A DNA stretch of 36,000 bases from Glandiceps talaboti (lineage: Eukaryota; Hemichordata; Enteropneusta; Spengelidae): NCBI RefSeq assembly GCF_964340395.1, contig NC_135560.1, forward strand, positions 15,906,598 to 15,942,597, given 5' to 3'. The notes under the pieces were generated by a model. The model saw nothing but the letters and a program-made list of their open reading frames with translations. It was not told the DNA's origin and made no database searches. This document shows, piece after piece, positions 1 through 10,475 of this stretch. A program made the translations under genes and the position numbers. Each line of letters opens with the position of its first letter. The first letter of the stretch is position 1.

Positions 1-492
1 GTAGAGTGGTATAAATATATAACGTGATAGTTATCTGTGAAATGGACAATTATAGAATTGTTCGATTCGACATTGATTCGCCACACATTAAGAATTCTTT
101 ACGACATTACACAACAGACAGAGGCAACTTGTACTTGAATTGAAATCGAGATCGAATGACCTTCACACACAGAGACGTTTTAATCACGCAATATGTTTAT
201 AATGAGTTAGGTTCCCATCATTAAATAACTAAAAACCTTGCATTTCATTTGTGTGAAAAAATCGATCTGGAAATAATGTGTTGACTCTGCGCTGTACCAA
301 TATTCCTCTGTGTAAGATATAATCTGGTACATATTCTGCGAATGGATTTACACATGTATGTACGGTTCTAATTCATTTAATATGCGCTGTATCAACATAC
401 ATTATGCTAGTAATGTCTACAAATTACACAGTAAGTGTTTTGAGTTGATATTTATGCGTCGTTGAAATCCAAGGCCACGCACTATAATTAGA

Positions 493-500
493 TGACGTCA
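493..500. promoter_or_regulatory. CRE-type palindrome TGACGTCA
   Basis: Exact TGACGTCA, the consensus for CREB/ATF bZIP factors. It lies 1.1 kb upstream of the first gene's ATG. Two more exact copies occur at 3892-3899 and 9270-9277. An eight-base site alone is weak evidence of function. Confidence 0.3.
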
Positions 501-1275
501 TATTTTTATTGAAAAACTAATGATGTCATTGACACGTACGGAAATGATGTACCGGTTACGAGTACAAGTAAGGTCGAACTCGCGAGTCGTCGCTCGTTGA
601 CTGTTCCGAAGCATATCGAGTACAAGCCGTCAACATAATGCAACACGTGGTATGGATATATAGTTGGTTTTGTACAATACATTCAGTTTAGAAGCCGTCA
701 ATATAATGACTTAGAATCCATGTCAACGACGGGAAACCTCACCGCATTGTATTTTGTTTGTTAAATGAATCGATAGGCTAAAAGTCATCATATTTCCATC
801 AATGTTGAGAAATATTTTTACTTCCACTCTTTTGGGTTCAAGTGCAAATGCTTGTTTAAGTTTTCGTGGTGTGATTATCGCTTGTGTTAATTTTCTATTC
901 CTTACTAGATTATTTCTAATTTTATACTCGTCAATTTACTTTATATTACACATAGCATTTCGTCTTGTATAAATTCCAAATCCTGATTCTGGTTAGCATG
1001 GTGACAAAGCAAAGATATTTCCCCTTCCCAGTCCACCGGTTTGACACTACCCGTATACACATACTTAGTATTGAATACATGTTCACTATCACCATAGAGA
1101 AGGGTCGTGCAGACTCAGTCGTTCGCCAAATACAACACGACGTTACCTATTTGTTAACTTTTGACCTTTCCTTTGTGAAACACAGCCTCATATATCAAAT
1201 CACATCATTCAGTGTTGTCCGGCGCATGTTGTTATTCAGTTCTATTCTAATAGTTTGTGTTTACTTTCATCTCAG

Positions 1276-1289
1276 GTTTCCATGGAGAC
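1276..1289. promoter_or_regulatory. X-box-like RFX site upstream of the first gene
   Basis: GTTTCCATGGAGAC closely fits the inverted-repeat X-box bound by RFX factors (two half sites around CCATGG). It ends about 325 bp before the ATG at 1614, a reasonable distance for a ciliary-gene promoter site. This would fit a ciliated-cell or sperm-expressed gene, but that is inference; other X-box-like sites occur in the window away from any gene start. Confidence 0.35.
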
Positions 1290-1613
1290 GAAGCCTTGCA
1301 GTACCCGCCACCGTGAATTCTCGTGAGCTTTACAGGGCAGGAACTGGGGCAGTATATTCGTGGACTGTAACAAAAGTGGGATTAGTTGTACTCGTCAAAT
1401 GAATAGTGGTGTACAACTGAAGTCTCCTGAGGAAAAATGGATTTTTTTAAACCTGCGGATTACTGAGGCAGAATGAAGTGAGAATCTTTGCCTGAGACAT
1501 TTACAACGTACGAAAGAATGCATGGCTTGTGGAATCTCTGACTCTCGAGGACTTCAAAATCATTGACCCGAAGGTTGATCGCAAAGCCGGTTAACTCCTC
1601 TACAAAAGGACCA

Positions 1614-2984
1614 ATGAATCCAAAAGTGAAAATGGCAGAAATTAAACTCTCTAAGAATGACCTACGGGGGTCTATGTTGGCTTACACAGATCGCATGCGT
1701 GAATTGTCCCAGCAGCGAACGCTCTTATCTTCGGTTCTAAAACCCGAGATCGTACCGGATAGTACGTTCCAGTACAGTTTCAAGTTAGGAAATGTAACTC
1801 GGATGACGCAGTCAGAAGAGCTACCCCAGAAAGACGAACCGTGTTTAACCATCGAACCGTTGTATAGATCCGAAATCAAAACCCGATCTCAAAGTTCACG
1901 CAACGAACGCCGAAAGTCGAAGTCCTTCTTGCCAAACATTAACTTTCAGAAATACCGCACTACCACGACACGGACTAACGCCTACAATATGTCGGACGTG
2001 TACGAGTCGGTAAAATCGAGCGCTTACAGCGTAGGAACCACAAGGGATTCACAAGTCGAAATTGTTGATATTTTGCCATATCCAGACTTTAACGTTGAGA
2101 CATACCAATCTCCGAAAGTTGCATCAAAACCAGTCTCGTCGCAAAATAAACCCATGACGAGAAATAGGGGAATGAACAAGAAAAACTATTACGCTCGTAA
2201 GAAGCGACCACCTACTCCACCGAAGTCGAAAGACAAAAAGCCAAAGAAGAGGCGACTAGTCAATAAACCAAATAAACGTCGTGGTGGCAACAATGGCAAA
2301 GACGACCCCAAGAAATTTCCGATTAAGAAGCAATTTGTTTGGTCTGATCAGATGGAAACCGAACTCAAAAACCATATCCCTCCCCGACTCCCTGGCAGCA
2401 AACTGAAACCAAACTACAAACGGACAAGTACTGGGGATATTTATATACCTGAAATGCCCATTGAAATTGAACTGGATAGACTAGCTACTATTAATATGGA
2501 GTCACCGACCGAGAAACAACTGAGTGGGGCCTATGCGGAAGAAATCAAGGCACTCATGGAGAGAAATGCCCGCAGACGAGCAGAGGCAGCAGCAGCGAGA
2601 AAGAAAGCGAAAAAGAAGGTGAAGTTTGTTTTACCACCTGGCTATAGCGACAGTGAGAGTAGTAGTAGTGACGATGATGGCGAGTCTGGAGACGAGGAAA
2701 TAGTACAGGATTTGAGTATTAACGATGTTAGTTCAAAAGATAGCGTGGCCTCAGAAGCAATAAATGATGAAAATGCGGACGATGTGTCGATTACAACTGC
2801 TCGGCTGAACTCGAGCATCGTCGGAGGTTCACGATTAACTTCGGCGTCATCGATGCTGGGTAGAGATGATCGAACATTTACACCGTCGTCTGTGATTATA
2901 GAAATGACCAAACCTGAAGATAACAAAAGTTCAGGAAGGAGATCGTCCACTATGTCGATGCCGACACTTATTGACCATGGTTAA
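1614..2984 (+). CDS. uncharacterised basic protein, paralog of the gene at 13739-16291
   Basis: One uninterrupted frame of 456 codons plus TAA from the ATG at 1614. The frame is open back to 1542 but has no earlier ATG. The next ATG, at 1632, has the better context (A at -3, G at +4) and would give 450 aa. I do not recognise the family. Counting from 1614, residues 14-33 carry a GSMLAYTDRMREL block. Residues 195-224 are very Lys/Arg/Pro-rich and lead to KKQFVW near 238-243. Residues 300-335 form a charged, Ala/Arg-rich predicted helix ending in KVKF (335-338). An acidic Ser/Asp tract follows at 345-363, then a Ser-rich tail. No membrane segment or enzyme motif is seen. The first block, the FxW and the KV[KR]F motif recur in the same order in the minus-strand gene downstream. 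The composition suggests a disordered scaffold or nucleic-acid/phosphatase-binding protein; no function can be assigned. A distant AATAAA lies at 3837-3842. Confidence 0.75.
   Translation: MNPKVKMAEIKLSKNDLRGSMLAYTDRMRELSQQRTLLSSVLKPEIVPDSTFQYSFKLGNVTRMTQSEELPQKDEPCLTIEPLYRSEIKTRSQSSRNERRKSKSFLPNINFQKYRTTTTRTNAYNMSDVYESVKSSAYSVGTTRDSQVEIVDILPYPDFNVETYQSPKVASKPVSSQNKPMTRNRGMNKKNYYARKKRPPTPPKSKDKKPKKRRLVNKPNKRRGGNNGKDDPKKFPIKKQFVWSDQMETELKNHIPPRLPGSKLKPNYKRTSTGDIYIPEMPIEIELDRLATINMESPTEKQLSGAYAEEIKALMERNARRRAEAAAARKKAKKKVKFVLPPGYSDSESSSSDDDGESGDEEIVQDLSINDVSSKDSVASEAINDENADDVSITTARLNSSIVGGSRLTSASSMLGRDDRTFTPSSVIIEMTKPEDNKSSGRRSSTMSMPTLIDHG
1668..1706 (+). other. GSMxAYTxRxxEL block, copy in the first gene
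   Basis: Codes GSMLAYTDRMREL. The same block (GSMVAYTRRTQEL) is coded on the minus strand at 16076-16114. Nine of the 13 residues are identical, and both lie near the N-terminus after a basic stretch. This is the best conserved stretch shared by the two genes and defines the family. Confidence 0.7.
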
Positions 2985-3049
2985 ACCGGTTCTCCATATG
3001 GTATCCCCGTTACTTAACACATCATTTATCAGTGTGTCTTCTATGTTTA

Positions 3050-3115
3050 TGATTGATTGGTTGATTGATTGATTGATTGATTCATTCATTCATTCATTGA
3101 TTGGTTGATTGATTA

Positions 3116-3157
<42 letters not shown>

Positions 3158-3168
3158 CGATCAATCAT
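3050..3168. repeat. (GATT)n microsatellite
   Basis: About 119 bp of tandem GATT with a short ATTC-phase inversion (3081-3098) and single-base variants. It lies just past the stop codon of the first gene, so it may be in its 3' UTR. Confidence 0.95.
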
Positions 3169-3836
3169 TACATTATTTCTAAATAGTGATTGATAATAAC
3201 TTCTTAGTGTTAGAAAGAGGCGTAGTTTCCATGACCTTGATGGGTTGTCAATGCCGACATCAAACAAATCATTTGGGGGTTTTTTGCTAAGCTTTCATTT
3301 GCCAATGTGTTGAAACAGAATACTGTGTCTAACAACTCTATATACCAAAGAAATTGAAAAGAGCGAGAAAGTCTGAAAGTTAAAATAAAATCCAACTGTT
3401 TCATAGAAGCTGCCGGTAACGTAAAGGTAACTTAGTAAATTAACACAATCTAGTTTTATAGAGTGAAATGAATGTACAATACGTTTACAATACAGCTCAG
3501 CTGAAAACTGACACCGGTCATGCATGTTCGATTTTTTTTACATACACACATATGACGACCGTACTAATTTCACATTGAGTCAGTTCAAATACCATTACAC
3601 GTCACGTGACCTTGTCTCCATGAACACCTGTTGATTACAGATAGACGGGCCTCAAAATCGTTGAAAATCGATCGCGACAGAATGGCCTTTCCATGTTTTC
3701 AATGTGTTTAATTTCATTTTAAAAAAACAGTCCAAAATGTATGGAAGATTGACTGGAGAAAAAAGTGTCTGCCAATTTGAAATCAAACACTGGCATTTTA
3801 TACCTTCGACATTTGGGACGTACGAATTCAAAATTA

Positions 3837-3842
3837 AATAAA
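3837..3842 (+). terminator. AATAAA, possible poly(A) signal of the first gene
   Basis: Plus-strand AATAAA about 850 bp past the stop codon at 2984. It is followed by a T-rich stretch. Such hexamers are common in AT-rich DNA, so the assignment is tentative. Confidence 0.2.
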
Positions 3843-4020
3843 GTTATTATTGGCTAGATCAACTCGGTGCAGTACTTTTTGGCGCCAAGTATGACGTCAT
3901 AGTTTATTCAAATTAATTTCTGGCTAGCCATGGTTTGTATGAGTCTACGGAAAGTATTATCCTCGTTAATGTTCTGATGAGGACAAAATCGTTCGTTTAA
4001 ATGAACCTGTATATTATATA

Positions 4021-4112
4021 CAGTATTTGTCGATTTCATGTTATGTTCATTTCAAAAATACCATCCAGTATTTGTCGATTTCATGTTATGTTCATTTCAA
4101 AAAAATACCAAT
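4021..4112. repeat. 45-bp tandem duplication
   Basis: Two nearly identical copies in direct tandem, starting at 4021 and 4066. The core CGATTTCATGTTATGTTC is present in both. The second copy has a few extra A residues. This looks like a recent local duplication. Confidence 0.9.
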
Positions 4113-5638
4113 CCAATTTACGATACCCATGTCGGAGAATGAACTAAATGTTGAAATATGTCCTATTCTGTTATTTCTGTGTGTGTGCATTTAAAGGACA
4201 TGTGCGTGTTAATTCCAAAACCCACTCTGCGATAACTAAATAGCATGTCAATTTCAATTTAACCATGACTAATGATAAGCTAAAAGAAACGAAGTTTATT
4301 TTATTGAACAAATCAACTCTCATGAGGTCATTAGCATCAATTACCAACTTGCAGCATTATTAAGATTGTACATTTCAAATATTGTACTTAATTTTAGTAT
4401 TGTAATATATCTTGATTGACAGGTTCGCTAATACCTCACTAACAGCTGTTTGGTGTTTTCGTTGAAGTGCTGTATATATTTCCAGATTCAATTCCATAAA
4501 ATCGAATAGTTTTTAAATACGGAGACTTGTTTTTATAGATTTCTCGTCACCTATAACAAGCTACCCAATCGTATGTGTATTTGTTTTATCGGAGCGATGT
4601 TTTCTATGTTTGAATTGGTTCGTTTTCAGCGACAGGAAATAAAATTTCATTTATCATTGCGAATTTTGTGTGTCGCCATGGTTTCGTCGGAGTTGTCAAA
4701 CAGAAAAAAAGGAATGCTATTAATCTAAGCTTTATAGTTAACTTGTTTTAATGGAAATGCGGTATGCGTCCCTATGGAAATCTACATCATGTACATTTCG
4801 AATTGCTATTTATTGGTAGAGTATGACGATATTTACGTTAAAGGGACACAGTCTGTAACCACATGTACATTTCGAATTGGATCACGTGTAAAGATTTACA
4901 TAATAATTAAAAGTATGCAGCCGAGTTTTGAGTATATTTCAACATAGACGCTCGCCAACGTCTATTTTTGCAATAAGTAGAAAAAAATGCAAGTTGTATG
5001 TCATGCAAATTAATATAAACTCGACCCCATAAAATTCTGGATTCCGTCGTTTTAAAGGAAAATTCCTTACTTTAATATAGGAATAGTTTATACTTTGCGA
5101 GAAAGAATGTTGCCATCAATCTAATACATGTTGCAATTGAAATCAATTACGTGGCGGCACAGACTATCACCTATATAGTTTCAATCTATCCCCCCCCCCC
5201 TACATAATCAGTTTTGATTTCACTTTTTATGTGTCACTTGTTTTAATAACTAGTCTCAGCATGGATCCCACTATGCTTAAACTTGTTGTGATACATATTA
5301 GTTTTACCAAGTCAACAGAAACAGACACAAGAGACCGAAATTTTGATCAATGTTGACAAAAATAAATAAACCACATAGAATAATCGAGCAAACAAAATGA
5401 GACAGTGGCTGTAGCAACTAAAAACGTAAAGCTGTGTTTGCTTTGTTATACAGCGACTTGTCTAGCGATCGGTACAAAAAAAGGATTTATCAAAAATATC
5501 GGAGACATAACGAATAGATAATCATACACATATCAATGTATTTGCAGTCGGTTTAACAATCTCGTACTGTAGTATAAGTCTACGAAATATCCTTTCGAAT
5601 TAGTAACTGAGTAAACGATAGTCGAAATGGTGTCCACG

Positions 5639-5651
5639 GTTGCTAGGGAAC
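5639..5651. promoter_or_regulatory. X-box-like site
   Basis: GTTGCTAGGGAAC matches the two half-site pattern of an RFX X-box with a one-base spacer. No gene start is visible nearby, so it may be a distal element or chance. Confidence 0.2.
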
Positions 5652-6010
5652 GTGGATGGAATTTGCATCACGGGCGGTAAGATTTATACAGCGCCCCCAA
5701 TGGCATGATAATGAAAGGAAACACTTTTATTACCTTACATGCATGCTGTGCTGGCCGTTATATGATGTGGTCTTAGTTACTAGTTTTATTTATGAGAAAA
5801 TATATACATAAATAACCCAGACCACTTTAGAAAATCTATAGCGGTGTAAACTGAAACACTGGACTCTCGCGTTATAGAGACTACAGTATATGCAAATGAA
5901 GATATGTAGAACCCCTAAAAACAAAGAATGAATCAAATACTAGGGCCAGTCAATGTAATCATCGAAACGTTACATGATCAAATTGCAAACGGCATTGAAA
6001 CGGTATCGCT

Positions 6011-6190
6011 TGTTACAACCTATAACGTAGCAACAACCGATAACATATCAACTGCATAATGTCGTAAAAATGTACCGTTAATGTAAAAACCAACCGATAA
6101 TTACTACGTTATCGGTAATTTCTTATACATTATTGGGTTGATGCGTTATCACTATCAATTGGTTACTACGTTATCAGTTTGAATGTAACA
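6011..6190. mobile_element. foldback/MITE-like element, TGTTACA ends
   Basis: About 180 bp that folds back on itself. It begins TGTTACA and ends TGTAACA. An arm with ATAACGTAGCAAC (from 6021) pairs imperfectly with GGTTACTACGTTATC (from 6161). The centre is a perfect palindrome: ACCGATAA (6093-6100) with TTATCGGT (6109-6116). No coding capacity. It fits a degenerate non-autonomous inverted-repeat element; only one copy is in this window. Confidence 0.5.
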
Positions 6191-6839
6191 TAGCAGACTC
6201 AATGTACCCCTGTACTGCATTGTCTCAGCTTGGCTTATACTCGTTCCTGAGTTAACACCAAACTGCACCATACTGTTAGCCATTGATATCAGATTCTTTG
6301 TACACTGTCTCGTCTTTCAAAGCTGAAACCACTTTCACTTTCTAGATCAAAACTTGATACAAAGTTTAGACCCATACACAAATGAATACTAATTGGTAGG
6401 TAAATAGCAAACTAATATGATGATGACAAGTATGTATTTTCACCTCGCGATCGGTGTCTACTAAACTTTCGTTTTTACTGACCAGCCAGTAGATGGAGGA
6501 TTACGGATGGGCAAGTGTCAAGTACATGTAATACTTTCATCAGTATTGATTTCCTTCAGAAATTCGATATTTTTGTGGTTTATAATTATGTGACGAACGT
6601 AAACACAATCTGTAAAAACAAAAGTAGGTGAAATATGAAAAGATATTAAGTTTCAAAGTTTCAAAATAATGTCATTAGGGTAAAATAATTTTTCTGAAAT
6701 ATTTCTTAGGAAGTTTTGCAAGATTATGTAAAATTCGCTTTGCACTTAAAAATATCGTAGAGCAAGTTAAACAAATCGTCTATGTTGCTACAGTTTGTAG
6801 GAGTGAACTTAGGTGTACAGTTTCTCAAGTCCTGAAATA

Positions 6840-6866
6840 CCCCCCCCCCACCACCACCACCACCAC
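6840..6866. repeat. poly-C and (CCA)n tract
   Basis: Ten C followed by repeated CCA/ACC triplets. Open frames across it are artefacts of low complexity. Confidence 0.9.
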
Positions 6867-6892
6867 ATTTCCCAAAAACCACATAAATTATT

Positions 6893-6911
6893 CTCTGTCT
6901 GTCTGTCTGTA

Positions 6912-6992
<81 letters not shown>

Positions 6993-7016
6993 GCATCTCT
7001 CTCTCTCGCTCTCTCT
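6893..7016. repeat. (TCTG)n/(TC)n microsatellite
   Basis: About 100 bp of GTCT tandem repeat with two interruptions, then a short TC-rich run. Confidence 0.95.
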
Positions 7017-8075
7017 ATAAATTTAACGCAAATGGACCCTACTCTTTAACTTTTGCGATCAGTTTATTAGGATAATATTATCTCAGTTTAGACACTGAAG
7101 AGACTTACTCATAAACATCCTGTGGTATTTCCTTACGTGTGTAATTATTTTCCTGTATTTCCCTGAATATCTGGCATTTTGTTGACAAACTCAAACATAT
7201 AATCACTTGAGGATGAAATACAGTAAAAATGGTACCATGGAAATTCTGAGCCAATATTCTTTCACCAGTATAAACGAGTAAAGTACATAACAAAACGATC
7301 GATTCACATTTACTTCACCTATAAAAGACTCTCTCTTTCGAAAACATCAGTCACAGCCTCGATAATTACATTTTGTGCTAACTTGCCACTTTCGATCAAT
7401 TTTGTTGTCAAAGTGGCTTTCGATCGATGAAAACAACGCTGAAATCACTGTCTGTACAAGTAGGAATTTACTCACACATCCACAATGCCGAGCTTGTGAT
7501 GTGACGTCCATAATTTCGCAAGTGTTTCCGTTCGTGTCGGAAACGTTGATTCGCATTCACTGAGACCAGGCAGTTTGAACAGTGAGACTGGTACACACGT
7601 AACTTGAATAGCGAATTTCATTCATTAGATTGCTGATGTGAAATAAATGCATGCATATAAAAGAGAGCTATTTTTATCAAGGTAACGGTTTTTCATTTGG
7701 TTAACAAACCCGTCTTTTAGTCTTTTCTTTGACGATTCACACGTCGAGCGTTTTTACTGTTCATTTATGAATAGCATTTAGCCCTTGTTGACCAGAAAGG
7801 CATTTCGTGGAAGTGAGCAATTTTCCCTGTGCTTTACAAAGGAATAAATAGAACGTTAACTTCCTAGATATCTCCAAGTCATGGTACTTTCTTTTCAAGA
7901 AGATATCGGTGTCGCCATCCGTTTACTTGGTTGAACATATAATGATAGACTCACAGAGAAAAACTGACCCCAAACGTTTGTTGAGAAATAATCTGTGTTA
8001 TCACTGTTGCCGTGTATATCGATATACTAGTATGTTCAGCAGGGTAACTATGCTAGCACTCGTACTCGTACCGTA

Positions 8076-8104
8076 CACCCCCCCCCCCCACACACACACA
8101 CACT
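8076..8104. repeat. C-run plus (CA)n
   Basis: A run of C passing straight into CA dinucleotide repeats. A second tract of the same structure is at 8234-8267, which suggests a shared origin or the same slippage mechanism. Confidence 0.9.
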
Positions 8105-8233
8105 ACGACGTATCATACTATGCCTCCCTTTCTGCTCGTCGAGTCCTATTTGCCTTTCTACATGATAACGACAACCCCCTCCCCCTGCTCTTCCTCACTT
8201 CGCAAAACAGCAAGTCTCAAATCCCCGTAAATC

Positions 8234-8267
8234 ACCCCCCCCACACACACACACACACGTACACACG
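8234..8267. repeat. C-run plus (CA)n, second tract
   Basis: Same C-run to CA-repeat structure as the tract about 160 bp upstream, ending in two ACACGT steps. Confidence 0.9.
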
Positions 8268-9532
8268 TGATTCGAACAACCATTTTCACTTTGAACATTT
8301 GCATTGTCTTTGCCTAATTACCAGTCTATGAACAAGCATTTAATTGATTGACCATACTATAAGAGGCGAAGCCCCCGGCAGTACAAATTCAAATTGTGTC
8401 CGTACATGATTACCCAAAGATGAATACAATCCTAATATAGTAAAGAGTTTCCCGCCAACGGCAGGTCTACCATATATAATGTAAAAAGTTTCATGGTTTC
8501 GAAAGGAAACCCTGGCGCCAAGCTTTTCCCTCTTTACCTAAAATTTTGGCCCGTGTCTCTCTCTCCAATGAAATGTTTCCACCATCAAGCACATGTTATG
8601 GAGTTATTTTAGATTGCAACTATTTCCTTTTAGTATCACAATTGTGTATTGTTTATATAAGCAACTAAGGTTACACACCATTTGATTATGGGGGGGAGCT
8701 AGAGGATTTTCGTGAAAATCTTCAGGCCAACAGTGGAAAAAAATTGCTTCCAAGGCATGGGCTAAAAAAAATTATGCTGTAAGTGTGGAAATTAGCTATA
8801 GGTGTCACAGTCCCTGGTACACGTGTCTGGTGCCGCATATGGCGACGAAACCTAAACCTTTTAAAGATTCTTGTCAAAGGTTTATACTAACTGTTGCCAA
8901 ATACTGAAAACATGACAAATTACTGAGAATACTGACTTGACTTTAATAGTACCTTCACTTCTATAACTGTTCATAATGATAAAATATTTTTGAATAGTAT
9001 GCATGCAAAAATTATACTTCGAGAATTGTTCTCGAGCTTAAATCAAATTTTCAATTGTGATCAGGAGAGAGTATCGTTATCACCTTGACAAGTTAAAATA
9101 ACACAAGATAACACTCTTTTATTTTAGTCCTTAAATTTGAATTTCAAACTTTTTACTATCGACCCGTGTTGACAAGACCCCTTAGGTCACTCGTAATTGG
9201 CTGAACGAACAAAAATATTGTTGGATATACTGTCATATTGTATGGATTTCTATCTTGTTCATCTCCGAATGACGTCATGCGATTCATCATCTTGTATTAA
9301 AACATGACAATCTTTCAGTTCCTATTCAATCATATTGCTCTTAATTACATTTTGTGTATTGAGCCTAAAACGTGTACATTTCATCAGTTTTCAATCGAAT
9401 CAATCAGTGACAGATTCACCCTTGAAGACCGTTACAATCCATTACACAATATGTAATAAATTATACCAGGGTTTCTATAAATTCAGATATGTTACCTAGA
9501 GACGGCTTTGGACATAATAGAGTAAGGTCGGA

Positions 9533-9763
9533 TTATGTGTCTCGATGCGATGTTACAGTAACACGGTTTTGGAATTCCACGTGTACTTTTATTGCTGGGA
9601 AGGTTAACACTATCAGAAGGTGTGTTAATCCCACCACAGCTAGTGCAAAATATTGTATCACGGAGAGCAAACAAAGCGAGAAAATTGTAGCTCCAAAAAT
9701 TCCCCGTGGAAGCACAATCCCACCAAGTATTGATTGAAATAGTTTAGTCACCTTGATTTTCAA
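9533..9763 (-). CDS. possible small hydrophobic frame, unassigned
   Basis: Minus-strand ATG frame of 76 codons. It is hydrophobic over most of residues 9-55, enough for one or two membrane segments. I recognise no family. The complementary strand is also open over the same stretch, and no splice sites or promoter stand out, so this may be chance. Confidence 0.12.
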   Translation of the reverse strand: MKIKVTKLFQSILGGIVLPRGIFGATIFSLCLLSVIQYFALAVVGLTHLLIVLTFPAIKVHVEFQNRVTVTSHRDT

Positions 9764-10114
9764 AGCTATTGTATTGACAGGGTTAATACACCGGGGATGT
9801 CGGTTGATAAATCAGTATACACTATATGATTAGGGGAGATTATGGTGACGGTTTTAATGGTGTCTGTCGTATAGCGATAAGCCGTCCATATATATATTCT
9901 GTCTGAGTCTAAAATGTCCTTGCTTTGAAGAACATGAAACGTCTGAAACATTTGCGGTAGATGATTTCAAACATTACACAGCAGATGCTAGATGGTTAGA
10001 CTGATATCCAACATGTTATAATTTAGTATGATCGTATAATCCCAAACTTGCAATTGATGGTTACACTTGAGAACAGGAAGCAACAAGAATTAAAAGGTGA
10101 AAACAAACATAGGT

Positions 10115-10250
10115 ACACACACACGCACACGCACACGCACACGCACACGCACACACACACACGCGCGCGCGCGCACAGGCAGGCATACATACATACATAA
10201 ATACATACATACATACATACATACATACATACATACATACATACATACAT

Positions 10251-10293
<43 letters not shown>

Positions 10294-10339
10294 CATACAT
10301 ACATACATACATACATACATACATACATACATACATACA

Positions 10340-10375
<36 letters not shown>

Positions 10376-10387
10376 TTATATATACTA

Positions 10388-10466
<79 letters not shown>

Positions 10467-10475
10467 ATACATACA
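10115..10475. repeat. compound microsatellite (CA/CACACG)n (CATA)n (CAGA)n (CATA)n (AT)n
   Basis: About 360 bp of uninterrupted simple sequence. CA/CG-rich repeats run to about 10174, then CATA to about 10252, CAGA to 10291, CATA again to 10368 and an AT run to 10475. The long frames on both strands here are repeat artefacts. The block layout matches the tract at 11580-11825. Confidence 0.97.

Larger units (their letters stand above)
1..1613. other. 5' flank of the first gene, no coding region supported
   Basis: AT-rich flank of the gene that starts at 1614. It holds a CRE palindrome (TGACGTCA, 493-500), a direct repeat of the type AGCCGTCAAYATAATG at 625-640 and 693-708, and an X-box-like site at 1276-1289. 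An open frame at 965-1402 has no ATG start, no homology that I recognise and no clear splice sites, so I do not call it a gene. Transcription start and any 5' UTR intron cannot be placed from sequence alone. Confidence 0.5.
3169..6010. other. intergenic DNA, no gene seen
   Basis: No frame of convincing length or composition on either strand. It contains AATAAA at 3837-3842 (possible poly(A) signal of the upstream gene), a CRE palindrome at 3892-3899, a 45-bp tandem duplication at 4021-4112, an 11-base C run near 5190 and an X-box-like site at 5639-5651. Confidence 0.5.
7017..10110. other. intergenic DNA, no confident gene
   Basis: Contains two C-run plus (CA)n tracts (8076-8104, 8234-8267), a CRE palindrome (9270-9277) and one hydrophobic minus-strand frame (see 9533-9763). 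Otherwise AT-rich DNA with short unconvincing frames on both strands. Confidence 0.5.

Noticed and set aside
965-1402. 145-codon plus-strand open frame before the first gene
   Set aside because: No ATG at its start, non-coding composition, and no splice or homology support.
1563-1613. Extension of the first gene to an upstream TTG start
   Set aside because: A nuclear metazoan gene would use ATG; the first in-frame ATG is at 1614. The frame is open upstream only to 1542, and an upstream exon cannot be shown.
4838-4856. TTAAAGGGACACAGTCTG, and TTAAAGGGAGACA at 30658
   Set aside because: They resemble the terminal sequence of MITE family A, but no paired end or shared interior was found nearby, so they are not called as copies.
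10115-10475. Possible CRISPR-like or satellite array
   Set aside because: The repeat units are 2-4 bp with no spacers; this is a compound microsatellite in eukaryotic DNA.
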